This document shows, one piece after another, positions 26,674 to 34,458 of a stretch of DNA of 64,000 bases. A program made the translations under genes and the position numbers. The DNA is from Granulicella sp. L60 (GTDB lineage: Bacteria; Acidobacteriota; Terriglobia; Terriglobales; Acidobacteriaceae). Each line of letters starts with the position of its first letter. Position 1 is the stretch's first letter. The stretch covers positions 97,864 to 161,863 of the forward strand of contig NZ_LMUR01000003.1 of assembly GCF_009765825.1 (NCBI RefSeq), given 5' to 3'. Under the pieces are notes generated by a model. It was given only the letters and a program-made list of their open reading frames with translations. It did not search any database and was not told the origin of the DNA.

Positions 26674-26741
26674 GGGTTTCTCCTTTTGCAGAAGAATAGA
26701 AGGATGATGGCAAAGAGCGCTTCTCGATTCTTGCTTTTGCT

Positions 26742-27149
26742 TTACGGCCGGAACAAAAGGCACTGCGGCACCATGAGGACGTGCCACGGTGCGCTGTAGC
26801 CGAAGATGCGGCGCGTCTCCCGCTGAAACTCGCTGGGGCTGCACCCGAAGCGCATGCGAAATTTGCTGCTAAATGATCCGAGGCTTTCGTATCCGATGTC
26901 GAAGCAGACCTCCGTGACCGGATTGCCAGAGGCGAGGAGTTGACGGGCGCGCTCCAGGCGGAGCCGGGTGAGGAACTGATGCGGCGTTTCGCCAAATGCA
27001 GAACGAAAGAGCCGATGGAAGTGAAATTAAGAGAGACAGGCTTCTTGTGCAGCCTGGGTGAGGAAGATGTGGGACTGATACTCCGATGCAAGGAGATCGC
27101 GGCCTCGGCAGAGACGGCGGAAGGTGTCGTCATGAAGCAGAATGGGCAC
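26742..27149 (-). pseudogene. AraC-family regulator interrupted by an in-frame stop
   Basis: Reading from GTG 27149 on the minus strand gives DDTFRRLCRGRDLLASEY and LTQAAQEACLS, then TAA at 27029-27027, then in the same frame FHFHRLFRSAFGETPHQFL, LRLERARQLLASGNPVTEV, DIGYESLGSFSSKFRMRFG and SPSEFQRE before the true stop at 26742. Together these make one complete AraC double-HTH domain of about 135 residues, with a stop codon where family members usually have Pro. Everything else is intact, so the change is recent, or it is a sequencing error or read-through. The downstream VOC gene is a plausible former target. Confidence 0.8.
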
Positions 27150-27285
27150 AGCGAGGATGATACTACGCAGCTTGATTGCTTTTGGGACTCGATAAGAGAG
27201 GCTGGTTGAGGTTAGCCTGTATGTTCGACCGGCGGGAGATTTGGCTTCGGTTCGCGTGAACGCAGAGGCGTCAGGTGGTGATGGG

Positions 27286-27821
27286 ATGATGACGATTGGG
27301 CATTCGACGTTGGAGTTGGAGGCGTTTTTTCGGGCGCTGGTGGAGAACAGATGCAGGACGCTGGTAGATGTGAGGCGGTATCCGGGTCGCGGAGGCATCC
27401 GCAGTTTGGGCAGGCGAGGCTGTTTGATTCGCTGGAGGCGGTGGGGATTCGCGGGGTGTGGCGGGAGGGATTGGGTGGACGGCGGGTGGCGCGGAAGGAC
27501 AGCGTGAATACGGGGTGGAGGCATGAGAGCTTTCGCGGATATGCGGACTATATGCAGACGCCGGAGTTTGCGGCGGAGATCGACTGGCTGATGGGGCTGG
27601 AGGAGTTTGATGCGGCGGTGGTGATGTGTGCGGAGGCGGTGCCGTGGCGGTGTCATAGATCGCTGATTGGGGATGCGGTGCTGGCTCGGGGTGGGGTGGT
27701 GGAGGATCTCTTTGTGACGGCTGCGGGAGAGAATACGAAGAAGGCGCATGCGATGACGGGGTTTGCGCGGGTGGAGGGTGGGAGGGTTTGGTATCCGGGG
27801 GAGGCTGGGTTGTTTGTTTGA
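27286..27821 (+). pseudogene. DUF488 protein gene with a one-base frameshift
   Basis: The frame from ATG 27286 gives MMTIGHSTLELEAFFRALV and LVDVRRYPG. At about 27385 the homologous sequence moves to the next frame and continues SRRHPQFGQARLFDSLEAV, GWRHESFRGYADYMQTPEF and VVMCAEAVPWRCHRSLIGD to the stop at 27821. Inserting one base after CCGGG near 27385 restores a normal DUF488 protein of about 178 aa, with TIGHS, VRRxPxSRRHPxF and CxExxxxxCHR in order. Function is unknown; the family is sometimes linked to uncharacterised nucleic-acid or redox roles. A sequencing error is possible. Confidence 0.8.
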
Positions 27822-27937
27822 GTGGTTGGGGTGATGGTGGGGTATGGAGTTTGGGACGTTGAAGTTATGAAAGAGGATGCTGATTCGGATGAAACCTTGT
27901 GGGGCTGAGATGGTTCTTATGGCTCGAGGTGATTTCG

Positions 27938-28372
27938 ATGGCGACTGCGAAGAGGAGTGCGGTGAAGAAGATTGTGATGAAGAAGAGTGCTGTGAAGAGC
28001 AGCATGGCTAAAAAGAGCGCGCCGAAGAAGAGTACGAGGTCGATGCCGGCTGCGGGGAAGGATCCGAAGGGCGGGCTTACGGCTGCGGGCCGCGCGTTCT
28101 ATAGGAAGACGGAGGGGGCGAATCTGAAGCCGGGGGTGAAGGGGAGGGCGGATACTCCGGAGAAGATGAAGCGGAAGGGGTCGTTTTTGACGAGGCACTT
28201 TACGCATCCTCGGGGGCCGATGGTGAAGGATGGCAGGCCTACGCGGCTGGCGCTGAGTGCGCAGGCTTGGGGCGAGGCCGTGCCGAAGACGGATGCGGCG
28301 GCGAAGAGGCTGGCGGCGAAGGGACGGAAACTGCTGGAGGAGTACCATTCGGCGCAGGAGAAGAAGGGGTGA
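27938..28372 (+). CDS. DUF6321-type protein with basic histone-H1-like tail
   Basis: 144 aa from ATG 27938, with GAGGT upstream. The first 50 residues are Lys/Ser/Ala-rich (KKIVMKKSAVKSSMAKKSAP), like bacterial histone-H1-like tails that bind DNA. The rest carries a conserved core: GGLTAAGRAFYRKTEGANLK, PGVKGRADTPEKMKRKGSFL, and LSAQAWGEAVPKTDAAAKRL. I recall this core as DUF6321, without a known function; it often occurs as a short stand-alone protein. Nucleic-acid binding is inference from the tail. Confidence 0.7.
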   Translation: MATAKRSAVKKIVMKKSAVKSSMAKKSAPKKSTRSMPAAGKDPKGGLTAAGRAFYRKTEGANLKPGVKGRADTPEKMKRKGSFLTRHFTHPRGPMVKDGRPTRLALSAQAWGEAVPKTDAAAKRLAAKGRKLLEEYHSAQEKKG

Positions 28373-28489
28373 TCTTCTAAGCGTGGCCGCGGGTGGGTAC
28401 GGTCGCGATCAGGATGGCTTCGCGGTTGCTGACAGTACATCTCCTGAGGGTGATCGAGAGGGCAGGCTGTCGTCGGATATGCTGATGGG

Positions 28490-29206
28490 ATGCGTGTGCG
28501 TGTGGTTTGTTTTGGGGTGTTGCGAGATAAGCTGGGCGGCGGCGAGGGATTTCTCGATCTGGAGGATGGGGCTATCGTTGCAGACGTTCTGAACGTCTAC
28601 AGAGAGCGTGTGCCTGGATTTAGCTGGGATTCGATTGCGGTGGCGGTGAACCAGGAGTATGCGCAGGTTGGTGATGTGTTGCGGGACGGCGATGAGGTGG
28701 CGTTGCTGCCGCCGGTGAGTGGCGGGAGCGAGGGTTTGATGCGGGTCGAGATTGTGGATGAGGAGATTCGGGCGGCGGAGATTGTGGCCGGGGTGAAGGC
28801 TGGGAGCGATGGCGCGGTGTGCGTCTTCGACGGGGTGGTGCGGGACAATACGCGGGGGCGGAGGACGCTGCATCTGGACTATGAGGCGTATCGGGAGATG
28901 GCGCTGGAGAAGATGCGTGGGCTGGCTGGCGAGGCGGTGGAGCGGTTTGGAGTGAGGGATGTGGCATTGGTGCATCGGCTGGGAAGGCTGGTGGTGGGGG
29001 AGACGAGTGTGCTGATTGTGGTGGCTTCGGCGCACCGGGGTGCGGCGTTCGATGCTTGCCGTTGGCTGATCGATACGCTGAAGAAGACGGTACCGATATG
29101 GAAGAAGGAACAGTTTGTCGACGGGGCGGTGTGGGCGGATGGGGAGCCGTTTCCGGAGGAGATTGCGGTGCGGGCGGGTCGGGAGGTTGGGTCTGGTGAG
29201 CTGTAG
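28490..29206 (+). CDS. Fused molybdopterin synthase, MoaD-MoaE
   Basis: 238 aa. Residues 1-79 are a MoaD-like ubiquitin fold (VRVVCFGVLRDKLGG, AVAVNQEYAQVGDVLRDGDE) ending in the Gly-Gly of PPVSGG at 78-79. Residues 84-238 are MoaE, with AHRGAAFDACRWLIDTLKK and VPIWKKE, the catalytic Lys region. The enzyme adds two sulfurs to cyclic pyranopterin monophosphate to form molybdopterin. MoaD normally needs a free C-terminal Gly for thiocarboxylation, so cleavage after Gly79 is expected, as reported for mycobacterial MoaX. An in-frame ATG (residue 84) with GAGGG upstream could also give free MoaE. The E1-like protein at 5667-6833 is a candidate activator. Confidence 0.92.
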   Translation: MRVRVVCFGVLRDKLGGGEGFLDLEDGAIVADVLNVYRERVPGFSWDSIAVAVNQEYAQVGDVLRDGDEVALLPPVSGGSEGLMRVEIVDEEIRAAEIVAGVKAGSDGAVCVFDGVVRDNTRGRRTLHLDYEAYREMALEKMRGLAGEAVERFGVRDVALVHRLGRLVVGETSVLIVVASAHRGAAFDACRWLIDTLKKTVPIWKKEQFVDGAVWADGEPFPEEIAVRAGREVGSGEL

Positions 29207-30206
29207 AACGGTAGTGCTGGCAGGGATGATTTTGATGCAGGGCGGGCTGTGGGCGCAGGCTCCTGTGGTGCGGCGGCCGCCGCCTGTGGATGGGACGCAG
29301 GCGCCGCAGAGTCCGCAGGATGTGACGCAGCCTTCGACGGACGCGGGGCCTACGCAGACGATTCATGTGCAGACGCGGCTGGTGAATGTGGCGTTGAATG
29401 TGGTGGACGGCAAGGGTGCGCCGGTGGGTGGGCTGGGCAAGAGCGACTTCGAGATATTGGAGGATGGGAAGCCGCAGAAGATTGCGATCTTCGAGAGGGA
29501 GACGACGACGCCGCTGTCGATTGTGCTGGCGATCGATACGAGCGAGAGCGTGTTGACGAATGAGCGGCTGGAGAAGGAGGCGGCGAAGCACTTTGTGCAT
29601 GCGCTGTTGCGGGATCAGGATGAGCTGGATCTGATGGAATTTTCGGACGTGGTGCGGGAGGTGGTGCCGTTTACGAACGACAAGAAGCGGATCGATAACG
29701 GGGTGAATGATATTCAACGGGGCGATGCGACGGCGCTGTATGACGCGGTGTATCTGGCGTCGCAGAGGCTGGGTGAGACGTCGGTTGCGAATGGGCGGCG
29801 GCGGGTGATTGTGCTGATTACCGATGGCGGGGATACGGTGAAGAAGGGGTCGAAGTACATGCAGGCGCTGGAGCAGGCGCAGCGGGCGGGGGCGATGGTG
29901 TATTCGCTGATTATTGTGCCGATCTACTCGGATGCGGGGCGGAATACGGGTGGGGAGCATGCGTTGATTCAACTGGCGGAGGATACGGGGGCGAAGTACT
30001 ACTACGTGACGGACCCGAAGGATCTGGAGCCGGCGTTTGCGCATGTGTCGGATGATCTGAGGACGCAGTATCTGCTGGGCTACTACGCGCCGCGGCGGGG
30101 GGCGGATACGTCATACCGGACGATCAAGGTGAGGATGGCGGATGCGGGGCTGCGGGAGAAGTACGATCTGCGCTATAGGGCGGGGTACTATGCGGACGCG
30201 CACTAG
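29196..30206 (+). CDS. Secreted VWA-domain protein (acidobacterial VWFA-related type)
   Basis: 336 aa from GTG 29196, which has GGAGG nine bases upstream and overlaps the end of the moaDE gene; earlier starts only extend into that gene. A signal peptide (TVVLAGMILMQGGLWAQ) and Pro/Gln-rich linker precede a conserved pre-domain (RLVNVALNVVDGKGAPVGGL, DFEILEDGKPQKI). The VWA fold has an intact MIDAS, AIDTSESV (near residue 113), later VIVLITDGGDT. The C-terminus has TQYLLGYYAPRR and a KYDLRYRAGYYA ending typical of the acidobacterial VWFA-related group. Ligand unknown. Confidence 0.85.
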   Translation: MSCRTVVLAGMILMQGGLWAQAPVVRRPPPVDGTQAPQSPQDVTQPSTDAGPTQTIHVQTRLVNVALNVVDGKGAPVGGLGKSDFEILEDGKPQKIAIFERETTTPLSIVLAIDTSESVLTNERLEKEAAKHFVHALLRDQDELDLMEFSDVVREVVPFTNDKKRIDNGVNDIQRGDATALYDAVYLASQRLGETSVANGRRRVIVLITDGGDTVKKGSKYMQALEQAQRAGAMVYSLIIVPIYSDAGRNTGGEHALIQLAEDTGAKYYYVTDPKDLEPAFAHVSDDLRTQYLLGYYAPRRGADTSYRTIKVRMADAGLREKYDLRYRAGYYADAH

Positions 30207-30250
30207 GGGCTTCGCGGTTGGTATAGAGCAAGAACAACAGCAAGTGCAAC

Positions 30251-30297
30251 GGCAAAGACGCAATACGGGGTTTCTTCGCTTCGCTCAGAATGACGAC
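30251..30297. repeat. Dispersed intergenic repeat, copy 1
   Basis: About 46 bp beginning GCAAAGACGCAATACGGGG and ending CTCAGAATGACGAC. A second copy at 40317-40362 matches it at most positions. Short degenerate tandem units (GACGACCTTCCGAATCAGAA, then GACGACGTTCTAAATCAATC) follow at 30292-30331. Confidence 0.65.
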
Positions 30298-30397
30298 CTT
30301 CCGAATCAGAAGACGACGTTCTAAATCAATCGATGGAGTTCTGGGTCCGTCGATCAGTAGCTCTACAGCAGAAGCGAAACGGTTCCAGGGTGGAGGC

Positions 30398-30673
30398 TCA
30401 CGCGTCGGCGGTGGTGGGATCGATGATGGTGGTGATGGCGGTGATGAAGTTCGCAGGAAAGCCGCCCTCTTCGGCGTGGCGGCGGATGATGTCTTCGTTG
30501 GGTGCGATGTAGATGCAGTAGATCTTGTCCTGGGTGACGAAGGAGTGGAGCCACTGGATCTCGGGGCCGATGGCTCGGATGACGGAGCAGGATTTTTGCG
30601 AGATGGCGACGAGTTGCTCGGGGGTGAGTTCGCCGGCGGCGGGGATGTTGCGTTCGATGAGGAACTTCGGCAT
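30398..30673 (-). CDS. DUF4242-family small protein (SCO4226-like)
   Basis: 91 aa from ATG 30673, with GAGG nine bases upstream. The sequence fits DUF4242: MPKFLIERNIPAAGELTPEQ, IQWLHSFVTQDKIYCIYIAP, and NEDIIRRHAEEGGFPAN near the C-terminus, forming a ferredoxin-like fold. Members have been called nickel-binding by analogy with Streptomyces SCO4226. The much longer in-frame upstream extension is antisense to the inositol monophosphatase gene and is not real. It diverges from that gene. Confidence 0.85.
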   Translation of the reverse strand: MPKFLIERNIPAAGELTPEQLVAISQKSCSVIRAIGPEIQWLHSFVTQDKIYCIYIAPNEDIIRRHAEEGGFPANFITAITTIIDPTTADA

Positions 30674-30802
30674 GGCGGGACCTCGGGGGATCTTTGGGAT
30701 TCCGGTGATGATGTTTGATTCCGGGCCGGCTTGCGTGGGGCAAGGTAGTCTGGTGAGAACGATAGCATTCGGCTGGTTGTCCGGTCGACGGGAGATTTTG
30801 CG

Positions 30803-31687
30803 ATGGGAATGGTGAAGAAGTTCGATTTCGCGCATGTTGCTGAGGGGATTGCACGGCAGGCTGGGGCGCTGCTGCGCGGGTTTTATACGAAGGGTGTGAC
30901 GACGGAGTATAAGGGCGATGTGGACCTGGTGACGGAGGCGGACAGGGCGAGCGAGGAGCTGATCGTTACGAAGCTGAAGGCGGCGTTTCCGGAGCATGGG
31001 GTGTATGGCGAGGAGGGAACGCGGAGTGGGCTGGATAGCGAGTATCGGTGGTATGTGGATCCGCTGGATGGGACGACGAACTTTGCGCATGGATTTCCGG
31101 CGTTCTGCGTGGTGCTGGGGTTGGAGCGGAGGGCTCCGGGGCTGGCCGAGGGTGTAGATGGGGAGATGGTCGCGGGGGTGATCTACGATCCGCTGCGGGA
31201 TGAGATGTTTTCGGTGGAGCGGGGCAAGGGCGCGTGGATGAATCATCGGCGGCTGGCGGTGTCGAAGACGGCGAAGCTGCAGGAGTCGCTGACGGCTACG
31301 GGGTTTCCGAGCAAGAAGCGGCATGAGAGCCCGAATATCTATTTTTATAACGAGATTACGCTGCGCTCGCATGGGGTGAGGCGGGCGGGAAGTGCGGCGC
31401 TGGATATGGCGTATGTGGCGGCGGGGAGGCTGGATGGGTTCTGGGAGTTCAATCTGAATCCGTGGGATACGTCGGCGGGGTATTTGTTGGTTGAGGAGGC
31501 GGGCGGGACGGTGACGCACTTCGACGGCGGGAGGTTTACGCTGGACAGCCGCGAGGTGCTGGCGACGAATGGATTGATTCGAGGGGAGATGGTGCATCTT
31601 TTTGGGGAGATGTTCGCGGGCCGGGAGATGGGAGCGATTCCTACGGCGGCGGAGTTTGCGAAGAGAAGGGCTGAGGAAGGGCGATAG
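30803..31687 (+). CDS. suhB: Inositol monophosphatase family protein
   Basis: 294 aa Mg-dependent phosphatase. The three metal-site motifs are present: VYGEEGT (about residue 73), DPLDGTTNFAHGFP (about 91-104) and the late WDTSAGYLLVEEAGG (about 222-236); VTEADRASEELI lies upstream as usual. Substrates in this family include inositol-1-phosphate and related sugar phosphates; in E. coli SuhB also affects rRNA transcription. GGGAG precedes the ATG. It opens a short plus-strand run with ferredoxin and recO. Confidence 0.9.
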   Translation: MGMVKKFDFAHVAEGIARQAGALLRGFYTKGVTTEYKGDVDLVTEADRASEELIVTKLKAAFPEHGVYGEEGTRSGLDSEYRWYVDPLDGTTNFAHGFPAFCVVLGLERRAPGLAEGVDGEMVAGVIYDPLRDEMFSVERGKGAWMNHRRLAVSKTAKLQESLTATGFPSKKRHESPNIYFYNEITLRSHGVRRAGSAALDMAYVAAGRLDGFWEFNLNPWDTSAGYLLVEEAGGTVTHFDGGRFTLDSREVLATNGLIRGEMVHLFGEMFAGREMGAIPTAAEFAKRRAEEGR

Positions 31688-31808
31688 GTTTTTGTCGCGA
31701 TGGCGGATGTTCCCGGTTTGCAGCGGGGAGCGGTTGTGCTGGTAGAATTTAAGCACGAGCTTAGTTTTGGGCGGCGACTTTAGAAGTTGATAAGGGAGAT
31801 TTTCAGAG

Positions 31809-32069
31809 ATGGCTTATGTGATTGCGGAACCGTGCATCGGGACGAAGGATTCGGCTTGCGTGGATGCCTGCCCGGTGGATTGTATCCATCCGAAGAAGGA
31901 CGAGAACGGGTATAGCGACGCGGTGCAGCTTTTTATCGATCCGGTGGAGTGTATCGACTGCGGCGCGTGCGTGCCAGTGTGTCCTGTGTCGGCGATCTAT
32001 GCCGGGGATGATCTGCCGGAGAAGTGGGCGGAGTTCCAGGTAAAGAATGCTGCTCACTTTGGGCGGTAG
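31809..32069 (+). CDS. Ferredoxin with two Fe-S binding motifs
   Basis: 86 aa. The first motif, CIGTKDSACVDACPVDCIHP (residues 10-29), has the spacing of a 3Fe-4S or 4Fe-4S site. The second, CIDCGACVPVCPVSAIYA (about 48-65), is a standard 4Fe-4S site. The remaining 20 residues (LPEKWAEFQVKNAAHFGR) are the short C-terminal tail usual in 7Fe-type bacterial ferredoxins. It is a low-potential electron carrier; the partner is unknown. AGGGAG lies before the ATG. A terminator follows before recO. Confidence 0.93.
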   Translation: MAYVIAEPCIGTKDSACVDACPVDCIHPKKDENGYSDAVQLFIDPVECIDCGACVPVCPVSAIYAGDDLPEKWAEFQVKNAAHFGR

Positions 32070-32089
32070 GGTTTTTGAGTTTTTGAAAG

Positions 32090-32121
32090 ACGCGCGGCCT
32101 GACGGCTGCGCGTTTTTCTTT
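32090..32121 (+). terminator. Intrinsic terminator after ferredoxin gene
   Basis: A 10-bp stem ACGCGCGGCC/GGCTGCGCGT (one G-U, loop TGAC) is followed by TTTTCTTTT, 20 nt after the stop. Confidence 0.88.
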
Positions 32122-32143
32122 TGGAATACAAATGGGTTGAGCA

Positions 32144-32881
32144 ATGATACAGCGGGTGGGTGAGGCGATTGTGTTGCGGGCGTGGCCGTTCCAGGAGGCG
32201 GACCTGTTGGTGAGCCTGTTTACGCGGGAGCAGGGGCGGGTGAAGGGGGTGGCTCGTCATGCGATGCGGTCGCGACGGCGGTTTGGCGGAGCGCTGGAGC
32301 CGATGACGCATGTGCGTGCGACGTATGCGGAGAGGCCGAGGCAGGAGCTGGTGCGGTTGGATGCGTTTGAGATTCTGAGTTCGCCGCTGTCGCGGCCGAT
32401 TGATTATGCGCGGACGGCGGCGCTGCAGTTTGTGGCGGAGGTGGTGGAGGAGGCGCTACCGGAGCAGGCTCCTGAGGATGCGGTGTTTCGGCTGGTGCTG
32501 GCGGTGCTGGAGGAGTTGCAGGTGGGCAGGGTGTGGATGCCGGTGACGTACTTTGCGCTGTGGATGAATCGGCTGATGGGGTGGATGCCGGAGCTTGGGC
32601 ATTGTGTGATGTGTGGGCTGGATCTGCGTGGGGGGACGGTGTGGTACTCGGCTGTGAGCGATGGGGTGACTTGTGAGGATGACCGGAGGCCGGGGAGTGT
32701 GGCGCTGTCGGCGGCTTCGGTGGCGGAGGCGCAGAGAATCTTTCGGGGGACGGTGAAGGGGCTGGCGGAGGAGAGCTGGCCGAAGGAGCGGGCGGCGGAT
32801 CTGCGGCGGTTTGCGGTGGAGATGCTGGAGCGGGGGCTGGAGCGGCGGCTGGTGAGTGCGAGGGCGATGGGGCGGGCGTAG
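32144..32881 (+). CDS. recO: DNA repair protein RecO
   Basis: 245 aa. RecO loads RecA onto SSB-coated DNA with RecR (RecFOR pathway) and anneals strands. The N-terminal OB fold has EAIVLRAWPFQEADLLVSLF, followed by GRVKGVARHAMRSRRRFGGA. The helical C-terminal part holds a CxxC (HCVMCGLDL, about residues 156-159), half of the usual zinc site; the second pair is not obvious. Start ATG 32144. It is preceded by the ferredoxin terminator, so it has its own promoter. Confidence 0.9.
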   Translation: MIQRVGEAIVLRAWPFQEADLLVSLFTREQGRVKGVARHAMRSRRRFGGALEPMTHVRATYAERPRQELVRLDAFEILSSPLSRPIDYARTAALQFVAEVVEEALPEQAPEDAVFRLVLAVLEELQVGRVWMPVTYFALWMNRLMGWMPELGHCVMCGLDLRGGTVWYSAVSDGVTCEDDRRPGSVALSAASVAEAQRIFRGTVKGLAEESWPKERAADLRRFAVEMLERGLERRLVSARAMGRA

Positions 32882-32964
32882 GATCTTCTTGATTTTGCGC
32901 GTCATTGCCAGGAGAGGTGTCGGACGGGTAATTTATTTGGATTGCGAAATAAATGGGGAGTTCG

Positions 32965-34215
32965 ATGCGAATGGATTCGGTAAGGGGACGTGTATTGGTC
33001 GGCGTGTTGCTGGTCGTGATGGGGCATGCGGGGGCGCAGACGATAAAGCCTGTGACGTACTGGGTGGGGTCGTGGGCTGCGTCGCAGCAGACGCCGGAGC
33101 CGCGGAACGCTCTTGCTCCGGAGGATCTTCGCGATGCTACGCTGCGGCAGGTTGTGCATCTGTCTGCCGGCGGGAGTCAGTTGCGGGTGCGGGTGTCGAA
33201 TGTGTTTGGGACGGCGCCTTTGCGTCTGACGTCGGTGCATGTGGCGAAGCCGGTTTCGGCGGCGAGTTCTGCGATTCAGGTGGATAGCGACAGGGCGGTT
33301 CTGTTCGATGGTGCGGCGGATGTAATGATTCCTGCGGGTGCGGAGTATCTCTCGGATACGGTGGCGCTGCCAGTGGCTGCGCTCTCTGACCTGGCGATCT
33401 CGATCCATCTGGATCAGCCGCCAACGGGTCAGACGAGTCATCCGGGGTCGCGTTCGACGACGTACCTGGTGCATGGGGATATGGTCTCGGCGGCGAGCCT
33501 GACGGGGGCGAAGACGGTGGAGCACTGGTATCAAATCTCGGGTGTGGATGTGGTTGCGACGGCGGGGACGGCGGCGATTGTGACGCTGGGAGATTCGATT
33601 ACGGATGGACATGCGGCGACGACGAACGGGAACGATCGTTGGCCGGATGTTCTGTCTGGACGGGTGCAGGCTGCGGCGGCGACCAAGGGGATGGGTGTGT
33701 TGAACGTCGGGACTGGTGGGAACAGGATTCTACTGGACGGGCTGGGGCCGAATGCGCTGGCTCGGTTCGATCGGGATGTGCTGGTGCAGGCCGGGGTTCG
33801 GTATGTGATTGTGCTGGAGGGGGTGAACGACCTGGGTACGCTGACGCGGGATGGAGCGGTCTCGGCGGTAGAGCATCAGGCGCTGGTGAAGCGGATTGAA
33901 GCGGCTTATGCGCAGATGATTGCTCGGGCGCATGCGCATGGGGTGAGGGTGATTGGGGCGACGATTCTTCCTTATGGCGGTTCGAACTACGGTCGTCCGG
34001 AGCTGGGGACTGAGGCGGATCGGCAGGCGATTAATGCGTGGATCAGGGATGCTAGCCACTTTGATGGGGTGGTGGACTTTGATCAGGTGACGCGTGACCC
34101 GGCGCAGCCTGATCGCATGCTTCCGGCTTACGATTCGGGGGATCATCTGCATCCGTCGCCGGCGGGGTATAAGGCGATGGGTGAGGCGGTGCCGTTGACG
34201 TTCTTTACAAGATGA
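32965..34215 (+). CDS. Secreted SGNH/GDSL-family hydrolase
   Basis: 416 aa from ATG 32965, with GGGGAG four bases upstream; ATG 32953 lacks a binding site. A signal peptide (LVGVLLVVMGHAGAQ) is followed by about 170 residues of beta-rich sequence with WVGSWAASQQ and LRQVVHLSAGG. The SGNH domain then has GDSITDG (block I, Ser about 216), GGNRIL (block II-III), EGVNDLG (block III Asn) and SGDHLHPSPAGYKAMG (block V Asp and His). It likely removes acetyl or other esters from a polysaccharide outside the cell. Confidence 0.9.
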   Translation: MRMDSVRGRVLVGVLLVVMGHAGAQTIKPVTYWVGSWAASQQTPEPRNALAPEDLRDATLRQVVHLSAGGSQLRVRVSNVFGTAPLRLTSVHVAKPVSAASSAIQVDSDRAVLFDGAADVMIPAGAEYLSDTVALPVAALSDLAISIHLDQPPTGQTSHPGSRSTTYLVHGDMVSAASLTGAKTVEHWYQISGVDVVATAGTAAIVTLGDSITDGHAATTNGNDRWPDVLSGRVQAAAATKGMGVLNVGTGGNRILLDGLGPNALARFDRDVLVQAGVRYVIVLEGVNDLGTLTRDGAVSAVEHQALVKRIEAAYAQMIARAHAHGVRVIGATILPYGGSNYGRPELGTEADRQAINAWIRDASHFDGVVDFDQVTRDPAQPDRMLPAYDSGDHLHPSPAGYKAMGEAVPLTFFTR

Positions 34216-34219
34216 GGCT

Positions 34220-34451
34220 TGTCCTGCCGGACGGGCCCACTGCTCTCGGCCACCCCACGAACGAAGACCTGTTTGTGGGGACCCCGGTTCGGTCGGTCAC
34301 TTCGTGACTTGTATACGGCTTCGGGTGGGCCTCCCGTTGGTCGGCTTTAGATTCCGACCAGCGGGAGGAGTAGGGTGATGATCCTGCCGCGACAAGGTAT
34401 ACGCGTCACGAAGTGACCTCCCGCTGAGTAAGCGGCCCGTCCGGCAGGACA
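34220..34451. repeat. Long nested inverted-repeat element
   Basis: Three nested inverted repeats share one centre near 34349: outer TGTCCTGCCGGACGGGCC (34220-34237) with 34434-34451, 18 of 18; middle GGTCACTTCGTGAC...GTATAC (34295-34316) with 34397-34418, 20 of 22; inner CCTCCCGTTGGTCGG (34330-34344) with 34354-34368, 14 of 15. The left half recurs at 44347-44395. It fills the gap between the convergent SGNH and SDR genes and may also act as a terminator. Confidence 0.8.
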
Positions 34452-34458
34452 TGATCTC

